Source: Rutidosis leptorrhynchoides (lineage: Eukaryota; Streptophyta; Magnoliopsida; Asterales; Asteraceae). From it: a DNA stretch of 64,000 nucleotides. The position numbers were made by a program, and so were the translations under genes. The stretch is taken from assembly GCF_046630445.1 (NCBI RefSeq), contig NC_092333.1:2070001-2134000 (forward strand), in the 5' to 3' direction. The notes under the pieces were generated by a model. It saw nothing but the letters and a program-made list of their open reading frames with translations. It searched no databases and was not told the DNA's origin. This document shows, piece after piece, positions 48,856-59,900 of this stretch (position 1 is its first letter; the number at the start of each line of letters is the position of its first letter).

Positions 48856-50854
48856 TGATAATGCTAAAAACGAACATGTATTTCATAGCATAATTCCTCA
48901 AGAAAGATAAGCTTTTAGTTGCAATTGTTCTATTTACAAGTGATATTCGTTTAAATAATAAAAGGTGAAGACAAAAGACAGATTCGACGAATTGTAGACG
49001 CAAACGACCAAAAAGCTCAAAAGTACAAAAGACAATCAAAGAGGTTCCAATTATTGATAAGAAACGTCTTGAAATTACAAGAGTACAAGATTCAAAACGC
49101 AAAGTACAAGATATTAAATTGTACGCAAGGACGTTCGAAAATCCGGAACCGGGACCAGAGTCAACTCTCAACGCTCGACGCAACGGACTAAAAATTACAA
49201 GTTAACTATGTATATAAATATAATATAATATATAATTAATTATATAAATTATATATATATATATTATATTTATATAATAAACCGTCGGTAAACAAAGAGC
49301 CAAAATGGAGTGAGCTGTAATTACAAACTCCGCGACTCGCGGAGTTTGAAGAAGGAATGGGCCGCGAGTCGCGGAGCCCCAAAAACTGAAACTCCCTATA
49401 AAGCCCAACGAATTCTGATCAATTTTTCATCCAATATCCATCAATCTCTCTATCTATATACGTAATATTTATATTTATAATTTATATATTAATTTTAATT
49501 TTAATTTTAATCCTAATAATAAGGGTATGTTAGCGAATGTTGTAAGGGTGTAAGTCGAAATTCTGTCCGTGTAACGCTACGCTATTTTTAATCATTATAA
49601 GTTATGTTCAACCTTTTTAATTTAATGTCTCGTAGCTAAGTTATTATTATGCTTATTTAATACCGAAGTAATCATGATGTTGGGCTAATTACTAAAATTG
49701 GGTAATTGGGCTTTGTACCATAATTGGAGTTTGGATAAAAGAACGACACTTATGGAAATTAGACTATGGGCTATTAATGAGTTTTATATTAACTAAACAA
49801 TACCTTGTTAATTTAATATACAAACTTATAATTTGACGTATTTATATATAACCACATACGCTTGACTGGGTACGGTGGGCGGGATATCTATAAATACCAA
49901 TAATTATTCATTTTACCGGATACGGAATTGGATTAATAGTTAATAGACTTGTTGAAACATGGGTGAATTACATTCAAGGGTAATTGGTGTAATTGTTAAC
50001 AAAGTAGTAAAACCTTGGTTTACACGCAGTCGATAACCTGGTGTATTCATTAAACAAAGTATTAAAACCTTGTTACAATTCGAATCCCCAATTAGTTGGA
50101 ATATTTGACTTCGGGAATAAGAATAATTTGACGAAGGCTTTCGCTCTTTATATTTATGACTGATGGACTATTATGGACAAAATCCGTATGGACATATTAA
50201 ATAATCCAGGACAAAGGACAATTAACCCATGGACATAAAACTAAAATCAACACGTCAAACATCATGATTACGGAAGTTTAAATAAGCATAATTCTTTTAT
50301 TTCATATTTAATTTCCTTTATTTAATATTTAATTGCACTTCTAATTATAGCACTTTTATTTATTGTTATTATATTTAATTGCACTTTTAATTATCGTACT
50401 TTTTAATTATCGCAAGTTTATTTTATCGCACTTTTATTATTCGCAATTTCATGATCGTTATTTACTTTACGCTTTAAATTAAGTCTTGTATTTATTTATT
50501 ATTTTACATTTGGTTTTAACTGCGACTAAAGTTTTAAAATCGACAAACCGGTCATTAAACGGTAAAAACCCCCCTTTATAATAATAATATTACTTATATA
50601 TATATATTTGTATTTTTATAAATTTAAACTAATATAGCGTTAAGCTTTGTGAAAAAGATTCCCTGTGGAACGAACCGGACTTACTAAAAACTACACTACT
50701 GTACGATTAGGTACACTGCCTATAAGTGTTGTAGCAAGGTTTAAGTATATCTATTCTATAAATAAATAAATATCTTGTATAAAATTGTATCGTATTTAAT
50801 AGTATTTCTTGCTAAAATTTAAAAGCTATTTTATATACACCTCGCATAATATCA
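48856..50854 (+). repeat. 3' LTR of the Athila element
   Basis: It is nearly identical to 33887-35887, with the palindrome pair at 49326-49378. The antisense open frame that recurs in both LTRs is explained by the duplication. Confidence 0.95.
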
Positions 50855-50859
50855 ACATC

Positions 50860-52101
50860 CGATTTGGTTCAGGTGACTTAATGAATTCTGATGAATTCTC
50901 AGGATTTTACGTTCAATGGTAATGAACGCATTGAAAATAGGTTTTCAGAAAACAAATCGGTTTTAATTTTAATCAAAATATTTTCTCGTTCAAGCTCAAG
51001 TTTAGATATCATCGAATTTCATGAGTTTGTAATTCTCAATCTTTAAGGTCAATCTCAAGGATTGAGTAATATCAGGCTTAAAAGCTGATTTTTAATCTTT
51101 AAGAAGATTATCCTTTCTGGGGGTCTGATTCATTAGTCTTATCAAGCTAATTTGCACGACGCCCTCCCCATTTTACGAGACAGATCCTCTCATGGTTAGG
51201 ATAAGTCTGACCACATGGCGACCCTGTTTGATGCTGAGGTCCGTGAATTTCCAGCTGATTTTCGAGAAAACTTTTCAAGGTTTTTCGTAGACTCTACAAC
51301 TGTTCTGGATGACAACTTCCTGACCTAAATCAAAAAGCGCATTTCTTTCTCAGAAGACTTTACTTCCTTTCAATGATGGAATTGATTCATCGTGTAGTTC
51401 CATCTTTTCTTTTAAATGAATTACAATAAACGGGTAAAACAGTTAATTTAGTCCAAAACAGAAGCACCTGCAATAACTTTACAGAAACATGTGATAGATT
51501 GTTTTTAATTGAATAACTTGGTACATTCTACCCACACTTGGCTTTTTTTCATGCGTCTTTTTATATCTTAATAAATAAATTAAAGCATTTTAGGTTGTTT
51601 CTCAATTTATGTCCTTTCCGAGGTAACGATAATTGCGGTATTAACACCTAGTTTTATCGTCCATAAATATGTATAAACAAGGTTTTGAATTCATTTAGTT
51701 GAAGATTTTTAAAATTTTCATTTAATTGAAGATTTTTAAAATTTTCACAATATTTAGAAAATAAGCCAAGTATAAACCAGAGAGAATTTATAACCCTTCC
51801 CCACATTTGAGATCATGCAATGCCCTCATTTGCATGAAATCAGACTATAATTATAAATTCATGAGGGTGATTAGTGTAGAAAAGTGATTAAGAATACCCA
51901 GTTTGTAATTACCAAGCTTGTCGAATGATAGATGGCGCACCTCATAGTTTATTCCTTTTGTTGTTTTATTACACATGTTTTTCTTCAAAAATGGTTGCTT
52001 TTATGAACTGTTTGCTAATCTTTGAAAATACGTTTTTTACCCTAACTTATCATGCATTTTTGTTAACGAGTTATGCACTAACCCGAACCCCTAATTTAAC
52101 G
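50860..52101 (-). other. Non-coding part of the outer element
   Basis: No coding signal. In reverse complement it parallels 47160-48245 of the inner element, for example around the CCGAAATTATTGTTACC-type motif near 51625. Confidence 0.7.
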
Positions 52102-53250
52102 TTAAGTGGGGTTAGACTTCCCCACACTTAGCTGACAACATGTGAAGTCAGTAGAATAAGTTTCACGAATTAAAATAGTGAGCCAGTTATTTACATCTCG
52201 GGTGGTGTTTAATATATCAATGGGTTTAAAGTTTAGACCTCCCCGATCGTCACTACTTAATTCTTTTTTAAGTGTAGCTTTTAGTAAATGGATATGTCTC
52301 TCTTCTGGTTCTTGGTCAAATGGATCGTTATATACCGACATATATATTTCTATATGGTGGACAATTCCTAACATTTCTTTCCGTTCATTCTCGGGATCAA
52401 AGATTTCACCTCTATTACCCAATTGGGTGAAATCCGAGGTATCATTATCTATTACAGCTCGTAGTTCATCTTCAGTAGATGACTCGTCTATTGAGAATAT
52501 TGGGTTGGAAGGTCGTGGAATGGTGAATTTCGGGATAGAAGCAAATTCTTCTTCATTAACGGTCCTTATTGGTCCCACCATTTTGGTCTCGGGGGTAAAA
52601 TTTTCAGCGTTATCGTTTTCCCAAGAGTACCAATTTGTCACCCTTACTTCTTCTTTATCCATTGATGGATCGATGATTTCGTCGGTAGAGGCTAATGTGT
52701 CGATATGTTGTGAAATTGGTAAAACTGAATAAAAAGTATCATCGGGATAATTGGTGATTTCGGAGCTCTCGAATTCATCAAAATTCGATGATATGAGATT
52801 TTTTTGTACATGACTCCTCAGATCAACAGGTGTGTAGTCTGATAGAGTTTCAGCTTGCCAATTTGCAAACTCTCTTATTTGTTCATTTTGAGCGTCAAAT
52901 TCTTCGAGTTTGATTTTCATATAATCTAAAAAAATTTCAGACACATAATTTTTCTCGTCCTCTGGTTGTTGAGTTTGGATATATTTTTGGAAATAACCCC
53001 AATTTGAATTGCATTCCTCATAAACATTCCATTCAGGTTCCATGGGTGCATAATTTTCCATAGGAATGTAATAATAATATTTCCATGTTGAATGATAATC
53101 TTCACAGATTTCACAATCAGTTATTGTTTCGTCATTCGTGATCCAAGATTGACTGAACGAATTGTCATCAATACTTGTTTGAGAGTATTGATTTAATTTA
53201 TTTTGGATTTCAAAAAGAGTTTCTAAGGCCTTTTCTTCAAAATTTTCCAT
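52102..53250 (-). CDS. Orphan ORF of the outer non-autonomous element (fossil element)
   Basis: A 382-residue acidic frame occupies the place where gag-pol would lie, about 520 bp inside the primer site. Near residues 47-57 it has CEICEDYHSTW, which recalls the start of a gag zinc knuckle (C-X2-C-X3-H) without the last Cys. Tyr- and Trp-rich segments follow (YYYYIP, WNVYEE). There is no protease, RT, RNase H or integrase motif, signal peptide or membrane helix. It could be a reworked gag or a sequence acquired from elsewhere; I do not recognise it. The frame looks whole, which for a non-coding element of this length would be unusual by chance. Confidence 0.65.
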   Translation of the reverse strand: MENFEEKALETLFEIQNKLNQYSQTSIDDNSFSQSWITNDETITDCEICEDYHSTWKYYYYIPMENYAPMEPEWNVYEECNSNWGYFQKYIQTQQPEDEKNYVSEIFLDYMKIKLEEFDAQNEQIREFANWQAETLSDYTPVDLRSHVQKNLISSNFDEFESSEITNYPDDTFYSVLPISQHIDTLASTDEIIDPSMDKEEVRVTNWYSWENDNAENFTPETKMVGPIRTVNEEEFASIPKFTIPRPSNPIFSIDESSTEDELRAVIDNDTSDFTQLGNRGEIFDPENERKEMLGIVHHIEIYMSVYNDPFDQEPEERHIHLLKATLKKELSSDDRGGLNFKPIDILNTTRDVNNWLTILIRETYSTDFTCCQLSVGKSNPT

Positions 53251-53769
53251 TTATATTGTTATGACCAAATTTTAGCTACAATCTTAATGTCTATTTTTTT
53301 TTTTAAATAAACATTACTCCGTATTATCTTTCTTGTTCCAGTTGATTGTTAAGTGTTGAATTAATCCACCAAAAGAATGAGATTCCCCTTTGTTGAAATT
53401 GTCAGGTGGTACTTTTTGTGGCCTCCTTGAGGCGTACAGCAACCCAAAAGAACAAAGAAAGAAATATTAAAACGTATTTTAATCCTAAATGCCTCCTTAC
53501 ATCGACTCCCAAGACCGAAAAAAAAAAAAACAAATTCTAATATATGTTTTTGTCTAATGCGTACGAGATCAATTATATATGGGATTTAAAAATCGACCTT
53601 GGTCCCTTCTTTTCTTCTTTTGTCGGTTGATACAACTAGATACATAAAAATTACCAAAAACTCATAGTCAACTGGCCCAACTTCTTTATTTAGTCATCGA
53701 CTCTTTTTTTTTTTAAAGGAAATTATATATTTTACTCAAGTATAAATTACAAAAATATAGCGCTTCGCG
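53251..53769 (-). other. Leader of the outer element
   Basis: AT-rich sequence between the primer site and the ORF, with no further signal. Confidence 0.6.
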
Positions 53770-53787
53770 TCCCCGGCAGCGGCGGCA
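53770..53787 (-). other. Primer-binding site of the outer element
   Basis: Read on the minus strand: TGCCGCCGCTGCCGGGGA, six bases from the LTR edge and similar to the inner element's tRNA-Asp-type site. Confidence 0.8.
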
Positions 53788-53793
53788 AAAACT

Positions 53794-54959
53794 TGATGTG
53801 TGCAGCGGTATATACAAAATACTATTTATTTTTTACGAAATACGATACAAATTACACAAGTTTTAATTATTTATTTACAAATGGGATATACCTAAACTCT
53901 GCTACAACACTATAGGCAGTGCACCTAATCGTAGAGTAGTATAGTTTTTTAGTAAGTCCGGTTCGTTCCACAGGGAGACGGCTTATTTTACACTATATTT
54001 TAAACAACTATATTTGTACAAAATATAAATATATATATATTACAATTATTATTATTATTATTATAAAAGGGGGTTTTACCGTTTAATGACTGGTTTGTCT
54101 TTTTAGCTTTTTCTTTTTAATTTAAACAATAAGATAATAAATTTAAACTTGATTATAGCAATGAAGTAAATAAAAATTACTGCGGTAAATAAATATTACT
54201 TTAACTAAACGATATGAAGATACAATAAAAGAGTATTATGCTTATTTAACTTCCGTAGTTACGATGTTTGACTTTTACTTTTTTTACCCTGGGTTAATTT
54301 TCCTTGCACCCGTAGAATATTTAAGATGTCTACCTGAAGTTATCCAGCGCAGTCTTATAATTACAAGCATCAAATGCGAGTGTCCTCGTCATTCTATCTT
54401 GTAACCACAGTTAAATATTCTAACTAATTACTATTTAGATGATTTGACGCGGTTGTCACATACGTCAATAATTACACCAGTTGTCACTGAATGTAACCCA
54501 CCTTAATTTTAACTAGTCTTTTAACCATTAATCCATTCACGTGTCCGTTTCAATGAATAATTTACCATATATATAAATAACCCGTCTTCCGTGTCCGGTC
54601 AACGCATGTGATTATTTATACATATAGTAAATTATAAATAGTGGTAATTTAACAAGTTGTCACTTAATTATTTTACCATACTCATTAATAGTTAAAACCT
54701 CAATCTCCCTTAAGGTCGTTCTTTATCTAAATATTAATCGTTGTACAAATTAAATCGACCCATTTTCTATTTTTAGTCAAACATAATAACTACTTTGGTT
54801 AAATAAGCATAATAACAACTTAGTTACGATACATAAATTTAAAAAGGAGAATTTAACTTACAATGATTATTAATCGCATAGCGTTAAACGGACAGAGTTC
54901 AGACTTTAAAACCCGTAAAATAACCGTTACATTACCCAAACTAACTAATATAAAATAAA

Positions 54960-55052
<93 letters not shown>

Positions 55053-55709
55053 CAGAGGGAGAGTAATATGATTTTTTGGTCTCTCCATTTCTTCAATACG
55101 TAGTACTATATATAGTATTTGAAATGCACTGTTGTTGAGTGAAAAGGTAGTTGATACCATTTGGTGAGAATTGGTGCAGTAGTGTTGAAAGCATTTTCAA
55201 TCAACAAGTTGTAGATTATGGAACGTGATGTTTTCATTTTTTTTTTAATATTATTATTATTATAATATTATTATTTTAGCCACCGGTTACTATTATTATT
55301 ATATTATATTTATTATTAAATTATATTATTATTATGAATTATATATATTATATTATATTCTTGTGCATAGTTGACTTGTAATTTTAGCTCCGTTGACTTG
55401 TACGTTGATGCTCGGTTTATGTCTCGGTTCCGGATTTTCGAACGTCCTTTCGTACGCTTAGATATCTTGTACTTTGCGTTCCGCGACTTGTACTCTTATC
55501 AATTTTTTAGACGTTAACCATCAATAAATTGAACCACCCGGAGTTTAACTTGTACGTTTGAGCATTTTGGACGTTTTCATTTTCGTCTTCCTTCTTCGCA
55601 CTTATTTAATATAAACGATTACAACTTAAAAATAGAACGATTACAACTAAAAAGTTTACATATTGGAAGGATATTGTGACTAATTATATGATCATTTGGA
55701 GCACTATCA
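53794..55709 (-). repeat. 5' LTR of the outer element
   Basis: It matches 31312-33249 closely and contains the (TA)n tract 54961-55048. Confidence 0.93.
54961..55048. repeat. (TA)n microsatellite in the outer element's 5' LTR
   Basis: About 88 bp of alternating TA, at the same LTR position as 32503-32591. Confidence 0.95.
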
Positions 55710-56234
55710 TTTACCCGGATTAGGGCCACGGGATTGACTTGCCTACAAATCATTTAAACCTTAATTTTCATCTATAAATATGGGGCAAAACCTACATAAA
55801 GGATACACTCTCCCCTTATAACAACGCATACGGCTTCATCACCGGATCTCTCTCCTCCCCGATCGTCTCTACGATTGAAGCATCTCTAACACTAAGGCTT
55901 TTACCTACGTATCTCGTAGGGTTTTCTCCCTTTCGCCGTCGATAGATTCGGAATATCGGCCGGCGGACAATTCGTTAATCATCTTTCCGCGATCATCATC
56001 TCAGCTAGGGTTATCACAGTAATATTATCGGAGGTTAATGACGTTGACGCCTAAAAAACTCGATGGGTGTATTTTCCCCTGGGGAAATATATGCAAGAAC
56101 AAATGGCGCCAACTGTGGGGCACGAACAATATTGTCCCGTGACCCTACCTTCACACATACGGTTTGAGAAGGTTTGGTTTTCTTATTAAGCTTTTAATTT
56201 GTTATATTCGGTTCAAGTACAAGATATCTTCACA

Positions 56235-56490
56235 CAGATGTTCGCGCGCGCGCGCGCAACTGTTCGCACGCTCTCTAGCTTAGTTTTCCCGCGCTTTTCT
56301 CACAATTGTTTGCGGTTTTACGTGCGCACTCGGCACTTCATGCAGTTTTCCGCATCGTTTTTTGTGTAGTTATTGCGCACAGTTGTCTGCGGTTTTTTAC
56401 ACGCACTCTTCTTGCGGTTTGGCGCAAAGTTGTGATTTTACACGCAGCTATTTGCGGGTTTTCGCACAGTTATTTGCACAGGTTTATGTG
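56235..56490 (+). repeat. Degenerate TGCGGTTTT/CGCAC repeats
   Basis: Phrases such as TTTGCGGTTTTACGTGCGCAC, GCGCACAGTTGTCTGCGG and CACGCAGCTATTTGCGGG recur every 25-60 bp, beginning with a CG-alternating run (about 56241-56257). They lie in the Tat-like leader; open frames here are incidental. Confidence 0.7.
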
Positions 56491-56639
56491 AACTTATCTT
56501 TCCGCGGCTTTGCGAAGCTCCTGTCTTTTTATCTTCTACCCAAAAAAAAAAAACTTGACGGTAATTCTCTTTCAAGTTTGAATCACAATACTCCCAAGTT
56601 TGGGAGGACATCTGCAGGTGCATAGATTTTCATTTTCCA

Positions 56640-57030
56640 TATACAATATAAATTGAACAGAACAACATTATAATTAAAAAAATCCACCCATTAATCAATC
56701 AATGTTAATCGTTAAATCATCACAAATACTACTTTTTTAGAAACATTCTCAGAGAGTTGCAATATGTGAAACGGAGAGAGTAAACCATAGCATGCAAGTA
56801 CAACGAACAACAAGACTCAACAACAAAAGTAAAACATAAACATTCGACACAACTGGTATCAGGATCAAAACAAAGTGTTAGTGAAAAGATATACAACCTA
56901 AACTGAAATAGATAACTGGGACACCAACGTCGAGTTACATTAACAAGGATCCAAGACAATGCCAACATTGAAATGAAATGAAACGAAATGATGAATAAAT
57001 AGTTAGGTATCTGGGATGCCAAGGATTTCA
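56640..57030 (-). other. 3' flank and probable 3' UTR of the TRAPPC2L-like gene
   Basis: No other gene is seen. A minus-strand open frame at 56729-57031 begins at the very end of the last coding exon in another frame and has no independent support. Confidence 0.45.
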
Positions 57031-58910
57031 TTATCCACTTGTATGGAAGCTAACTGACTTAACAATACTACTCACCCTCTCACCAAAAGTTTTGGATGTG
57101 ATCTTTTTACCAGGTACGTGAAATGGGTTTGAGCCGGCGTCCAAATATGCAGAATGGAACCTCCTGAAAAACTAATTATACAAGAACAAAATTAGGTACA
57201 GTCCTCGGAAGCTATGTACGTAGTTGTTTTTGTTATAGTCTTGATTGTTCTGCCTACCTCAACTAGTCAAATAGCTAGATGGGCAGGTTGTGTAAACCTC
57301 AAAATCATATTTTTTGTATGGGTTTTAACAGCTAGAATTGGGATGGACCCACCCAAAAACAGTTTTTTTTTATCAATCTTTTATACTGACAATTAATTAA
57401 TTTCTTACGAGAACAATACAATAGTGAAGTAATTTGGAGGTTTCGTGCATTTGAATACCTTCCGTACGACTTTCAACCCCTTCGACTCATAAATCACAGC
57501 AGCCAATTTATAGGTTTATGGGTATAATGTGTCAAGTACTGTCACCTTTAAATTTTAATACTGCAGCACCTAATTGAAGTTTTCTCAGCTTTACTTGTAA
57601 AACTGTACTAGTATTGTGACCACTTGAACAGCATGTAAGAAAGTAAAAATTGCATAATTTAATAAATATATTTTTCTAGGAAAAATTCAGAAAAACGCCT
57701 TCTTTGACCCATGCAGGTCAGTTTATTTTAAGGATATAATCATTGTCTTAGTTGAGTTCTGTTATGCAAGTGGCTCTACAATTCTTAAATTGTACAATTC
57801 AAGTCTTTCTTAAGCCATGGCTAGCTTATGCAAATAATGTAGACCAAGTGCCATTTAAAAAGATTTTCTGTTGATGGGAATAAAACGCAGCATGATCACA
57901 AAACAACAAACAATAAGTTCAGCAGTTCAATAAGCACTCACATTTCTTACGTCAGCATCACGGACGTCAAGGTCTGTTGTCACTAGTATAAACTTTACCT
58001 TTGTGTTGGTTAGATAACCATACCTGCCCACAACATGTAATGTAAGTTAAGTGTATGTACATGTACTGATGTACAGATATAAAGTGTGATTGTTGTACAC
58101 TAGCCAAGTGACCAAAAAGGAATATTAGATGCCAACGTTTTGAAGGCTCAATAGATGAAACTAAATTGATAAATCTGTAATATGCTCACACTTTGTAATT
58201 TTCGGTTGGATATAGGAGGCCAAGAAATGTTTCATTTAACATCATTCCAGATTTTTTTGGGTTGTTCACTGCAAGACAAATATGAGATCCTTAACAACAT
58301 TGGCCACGTAATTCTAAATTATTCTTTAAAATTGTCAAACAAGAGAAATATACAAACAATTTTGAGATGAGAGGGAATGCTGGTAGCTAGCAACATTTTA
58401 ACACATTAGGAATAATACTAACAATCTACGGTTTTAGGTATGCAAACCAAGTCATTCAGTATTTTAAACTTACAAAAAAGATCAAGTATTTCATTTCTCC
58501 GTATATATTTCTTTTTTGTCTCTAATATCCAATCTCACAACCTCATTATTGCCTTAAGTAAATCAACGACTATAAAAAAATTTGAAACCCTAAAAGCTAC
58601 AAATTGCACAAAATCAACTAATGCAATGTAAACCAGGCAGTATGAACAATAATCAATACATCAATATAGAAACGTCTACATACAATACCTCTTTCATCAA
58701 CAACATCAAGTGAGCAATGAACAATATGATGAAGCTTGAGTGCATCATCAGCTTCAGTGAAGCTTTGTATATACAAGGGATTATTCTGTGAATATCAATA
58801 TCAATCAATATATAAACAGAAAGATAAATAAAAAGCTGAATGTATGATGATGAAATTGAGCAAAATTAAAATAAAACCTGGTGGCCAACAACAGCAATGC
58901 AAACGATCAT
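57031..58910 (-). CDS. TRAPPC2L: TRAPP complex subunit 2-like protein (TRAPPC2L), five exons
   Basis: TRAPPC2L is a small longin-fold (sedlin-like) subunit of TRAPP, the tether and Rab exchange factor acting on ER-Golgi and Golgi vesicles. I assembled it from five short exons with GT-AG borders: 58910-58878, 58785-58689, 58268-58190, 58023-57942 and 57171-57031 (432 bp, 143 residues, close to the usual 140). The start MIVCIAVVGHQ and the following NNPLYIQSFTEADDALKLHH match plant family members as I recall them. LNETFLGLLYPTENYKVYGY and VKFILVTTDLDVRDADVRN form the middle. The end is FFRRFHSAYLDAGSNPFHVP then GKKITSKTFGERV. All junctions keep the frame, and no stop or missing segment is seen, so the gene looks intact. 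No exon exceeds 141 bp, so it is invisible to a simple ORF search. Confidence 0.93.
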
Positions 58911-59110
58911 TGTTCCCGTCACGGATGGATTTGATTTGTATTTGATTCCGGTTGTGATCGATTGGGAGGGATGGATGGATGGATTGGGAGTTTATTCGTT
59001 GCTTAAGTACAATATTGGTCCTTACACTATTACTCTTTTTATTATATATCTATTTATCTATTTCTATTCGATTTCTATATTATATACTCGTAACAAACTA
59101 CTTACCTTTA
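58911..59110 (-). promoter_or_regulatory. 5' UTR and proximal promoter region of the TRAPPC2L-like gene
   Basis: Only 200 bp separate the ATG from the Harbinger MITE at 59111. The region is AT-rich with several TATAT stretches near 59040-59090; I cannot choose one TATA box. Confidence 0.35.
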
Positions 59111-59896
59111 GACTATATATAACCCTGCCTGTGACGTCACAGACAGATTGTTCACTTTTTGGCCAAAAAGTGCAATCTGCCTCTGACGTGGCAGTGTTAC
59201 CCTCTGACACCAAAATAACCCTGACGCCCCTCCAGTGTCAAATAAGTCCCACCAGTTTTATTTTTTCTTTTTCTTTTTTATTTTATTATGCATACAAATT
59301 ATATTACATATAATTAAAAAACATATAAAAATTAACCATTACATAAATTATTGAGTTTGATGTGTTAAAAATGATAGGTTTTGATGGGTTTATAAAGAAA
59401 AGAATATAAATAATTCAAATAAAAAAAATAAAACAAAACAAAACAAAACAAAAATCATTTGAATGAAAGTGTTAAAATGAAAGAAAAAATTGAGTTTGAT
59501 GTGTTAAAAATGATAGGTTTTGATGGTTATATATAAAAGAAAATAAATAATTTAAATAAATAAAAAAAACAAAAACAAAAAAAAAAAATATTTGAATGAA
59601 AGTGTTAAAATGAGAGAAAATATTGAGTTTGATGGGTTAAAAATGATGGGTTTTGATGTGTTTATATAGAAAAGAATATAAATAATTTAAATAAAAAAAA
59701 ACAAAAACAAAAACAAAATTAAAATCATTAAAATACGTGGACCAATCAGAAACCCTGACGCATTTTTTTTTTCCGTGAAAAAGTTGACTGACGCCCCTCC
59801 CGCGTCAGCCGTAACGCCCCACTAGGGGCGTCAGGGGGCGTCACCCACTGCCAGCGCGTCTGACGGGACCCCTCTGACGCCGCGTTAAAAATGGTC
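59111..59896. mobile_element. PIF/Harbinger MITE (left of a second abutting pair)
   Basis: Inverted ends GACTATATATAACCC and GACCATTTTTAACGC, flanked by TTA (59108-59110, 59897-59899). A phrase of about 60 bp around TTGAGTTTGATGTGTTAAAAA is repeated three times (about 59350-59700), giving internal tandem repeats of roughly 140 bp. The right part is rich in GACGCCCC phrases. Confidence 0.85.
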
Positions 59897-59900
59897 TTAA

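Larger units (their letters stand above)
33887..50854 (+). mobile_element. Athila-type Ty3/gypsy retrotransposon with env-like region, inner element (fossil)
   Basis: It has two LTRs of about 2 kb (33887-35887, 48856-50854), TG...CA ends and an exact duplication ACATC outside (33882-33886, 50855-50859). Order: LTR, tRNA-Asp-type primer site, long leader, gag, protease, reverse transcriptase-RNase H, integrase, a small extra ORF, a non-coding spacer, an env-like region, a 3' non-coding region, polypurine tract, LTR. This is the Athila layout. The structure is complete but the coding part is broken, with about five interruptions in total. By eye the LTRs differ at about 30 of 2000 positions (about 1.5 percent), so the insertion is recent, probably under one million years at usual plant rates. 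Confidence 0.95.
31312..55709 (-). mobile_element. Athila-related non-autonomous LTR retrotransposon, outer element of a nest (fossil)
   Basis: Minus-strand element with 5' LTR 53794-55709 and 3' LTR 31312-33249, and the exact 5-bp duplication TTTAC outside (31307-31311, 55710-55714). The primer-binding site at 53770-53787 is the reverse complement of a TGCCGCCGCTGCCGGGGA sequence, the Athila tRNA-Asp type. The polypurine tract AAGTGTGGGGATATT abuts the 3' LTR near 33250. The Athila element 33887-50854 is inserted in it; without that it is about 7.4 kb. Its interior carries no gag-pol, only one ORF (52102-53250), plus a 3' region resembling that of the inner element. By eye the LTRs differ at about 30 positions besides the (TA)n tract, under 2 percent, so it is young. 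Confidence 0.9.
31130..56620 (+). mobile_element. Older Tat-like Ty3/gypsy LTR and leader remnant, split by element 31312-55709 (fossil)
   Basis: The sequence on the two sides of the TTTAC duplication joins smoothly (GTAGGG | TTTACCCGGATTAGGG). The right part, 55715-56101, has a TATA-like CTATAAATATGG near 55773 and ends in CA. Three bases later comes a primer-binding-like TGGCGCCAACTGTGGGG (56104-56120), as in plant Tat-type elements. A repeat-rich leader follows to about 56620. No coding region remains, so it is a broken fragment. The left boundary (about 31130) is only approximate. Confidence 0.5.

Noticed and set aside
56306-56625. Two overlapping plus-strand frames after the Tat-like primer site
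   Set aside because: They read through degenerate repeats and have no domain.
56729-57031. 100-codon minus-strand frame
   Set aside because: It overlaps the stop of the TRAPPC2L-like gene in another frame and lies in its probable 3' UTR.
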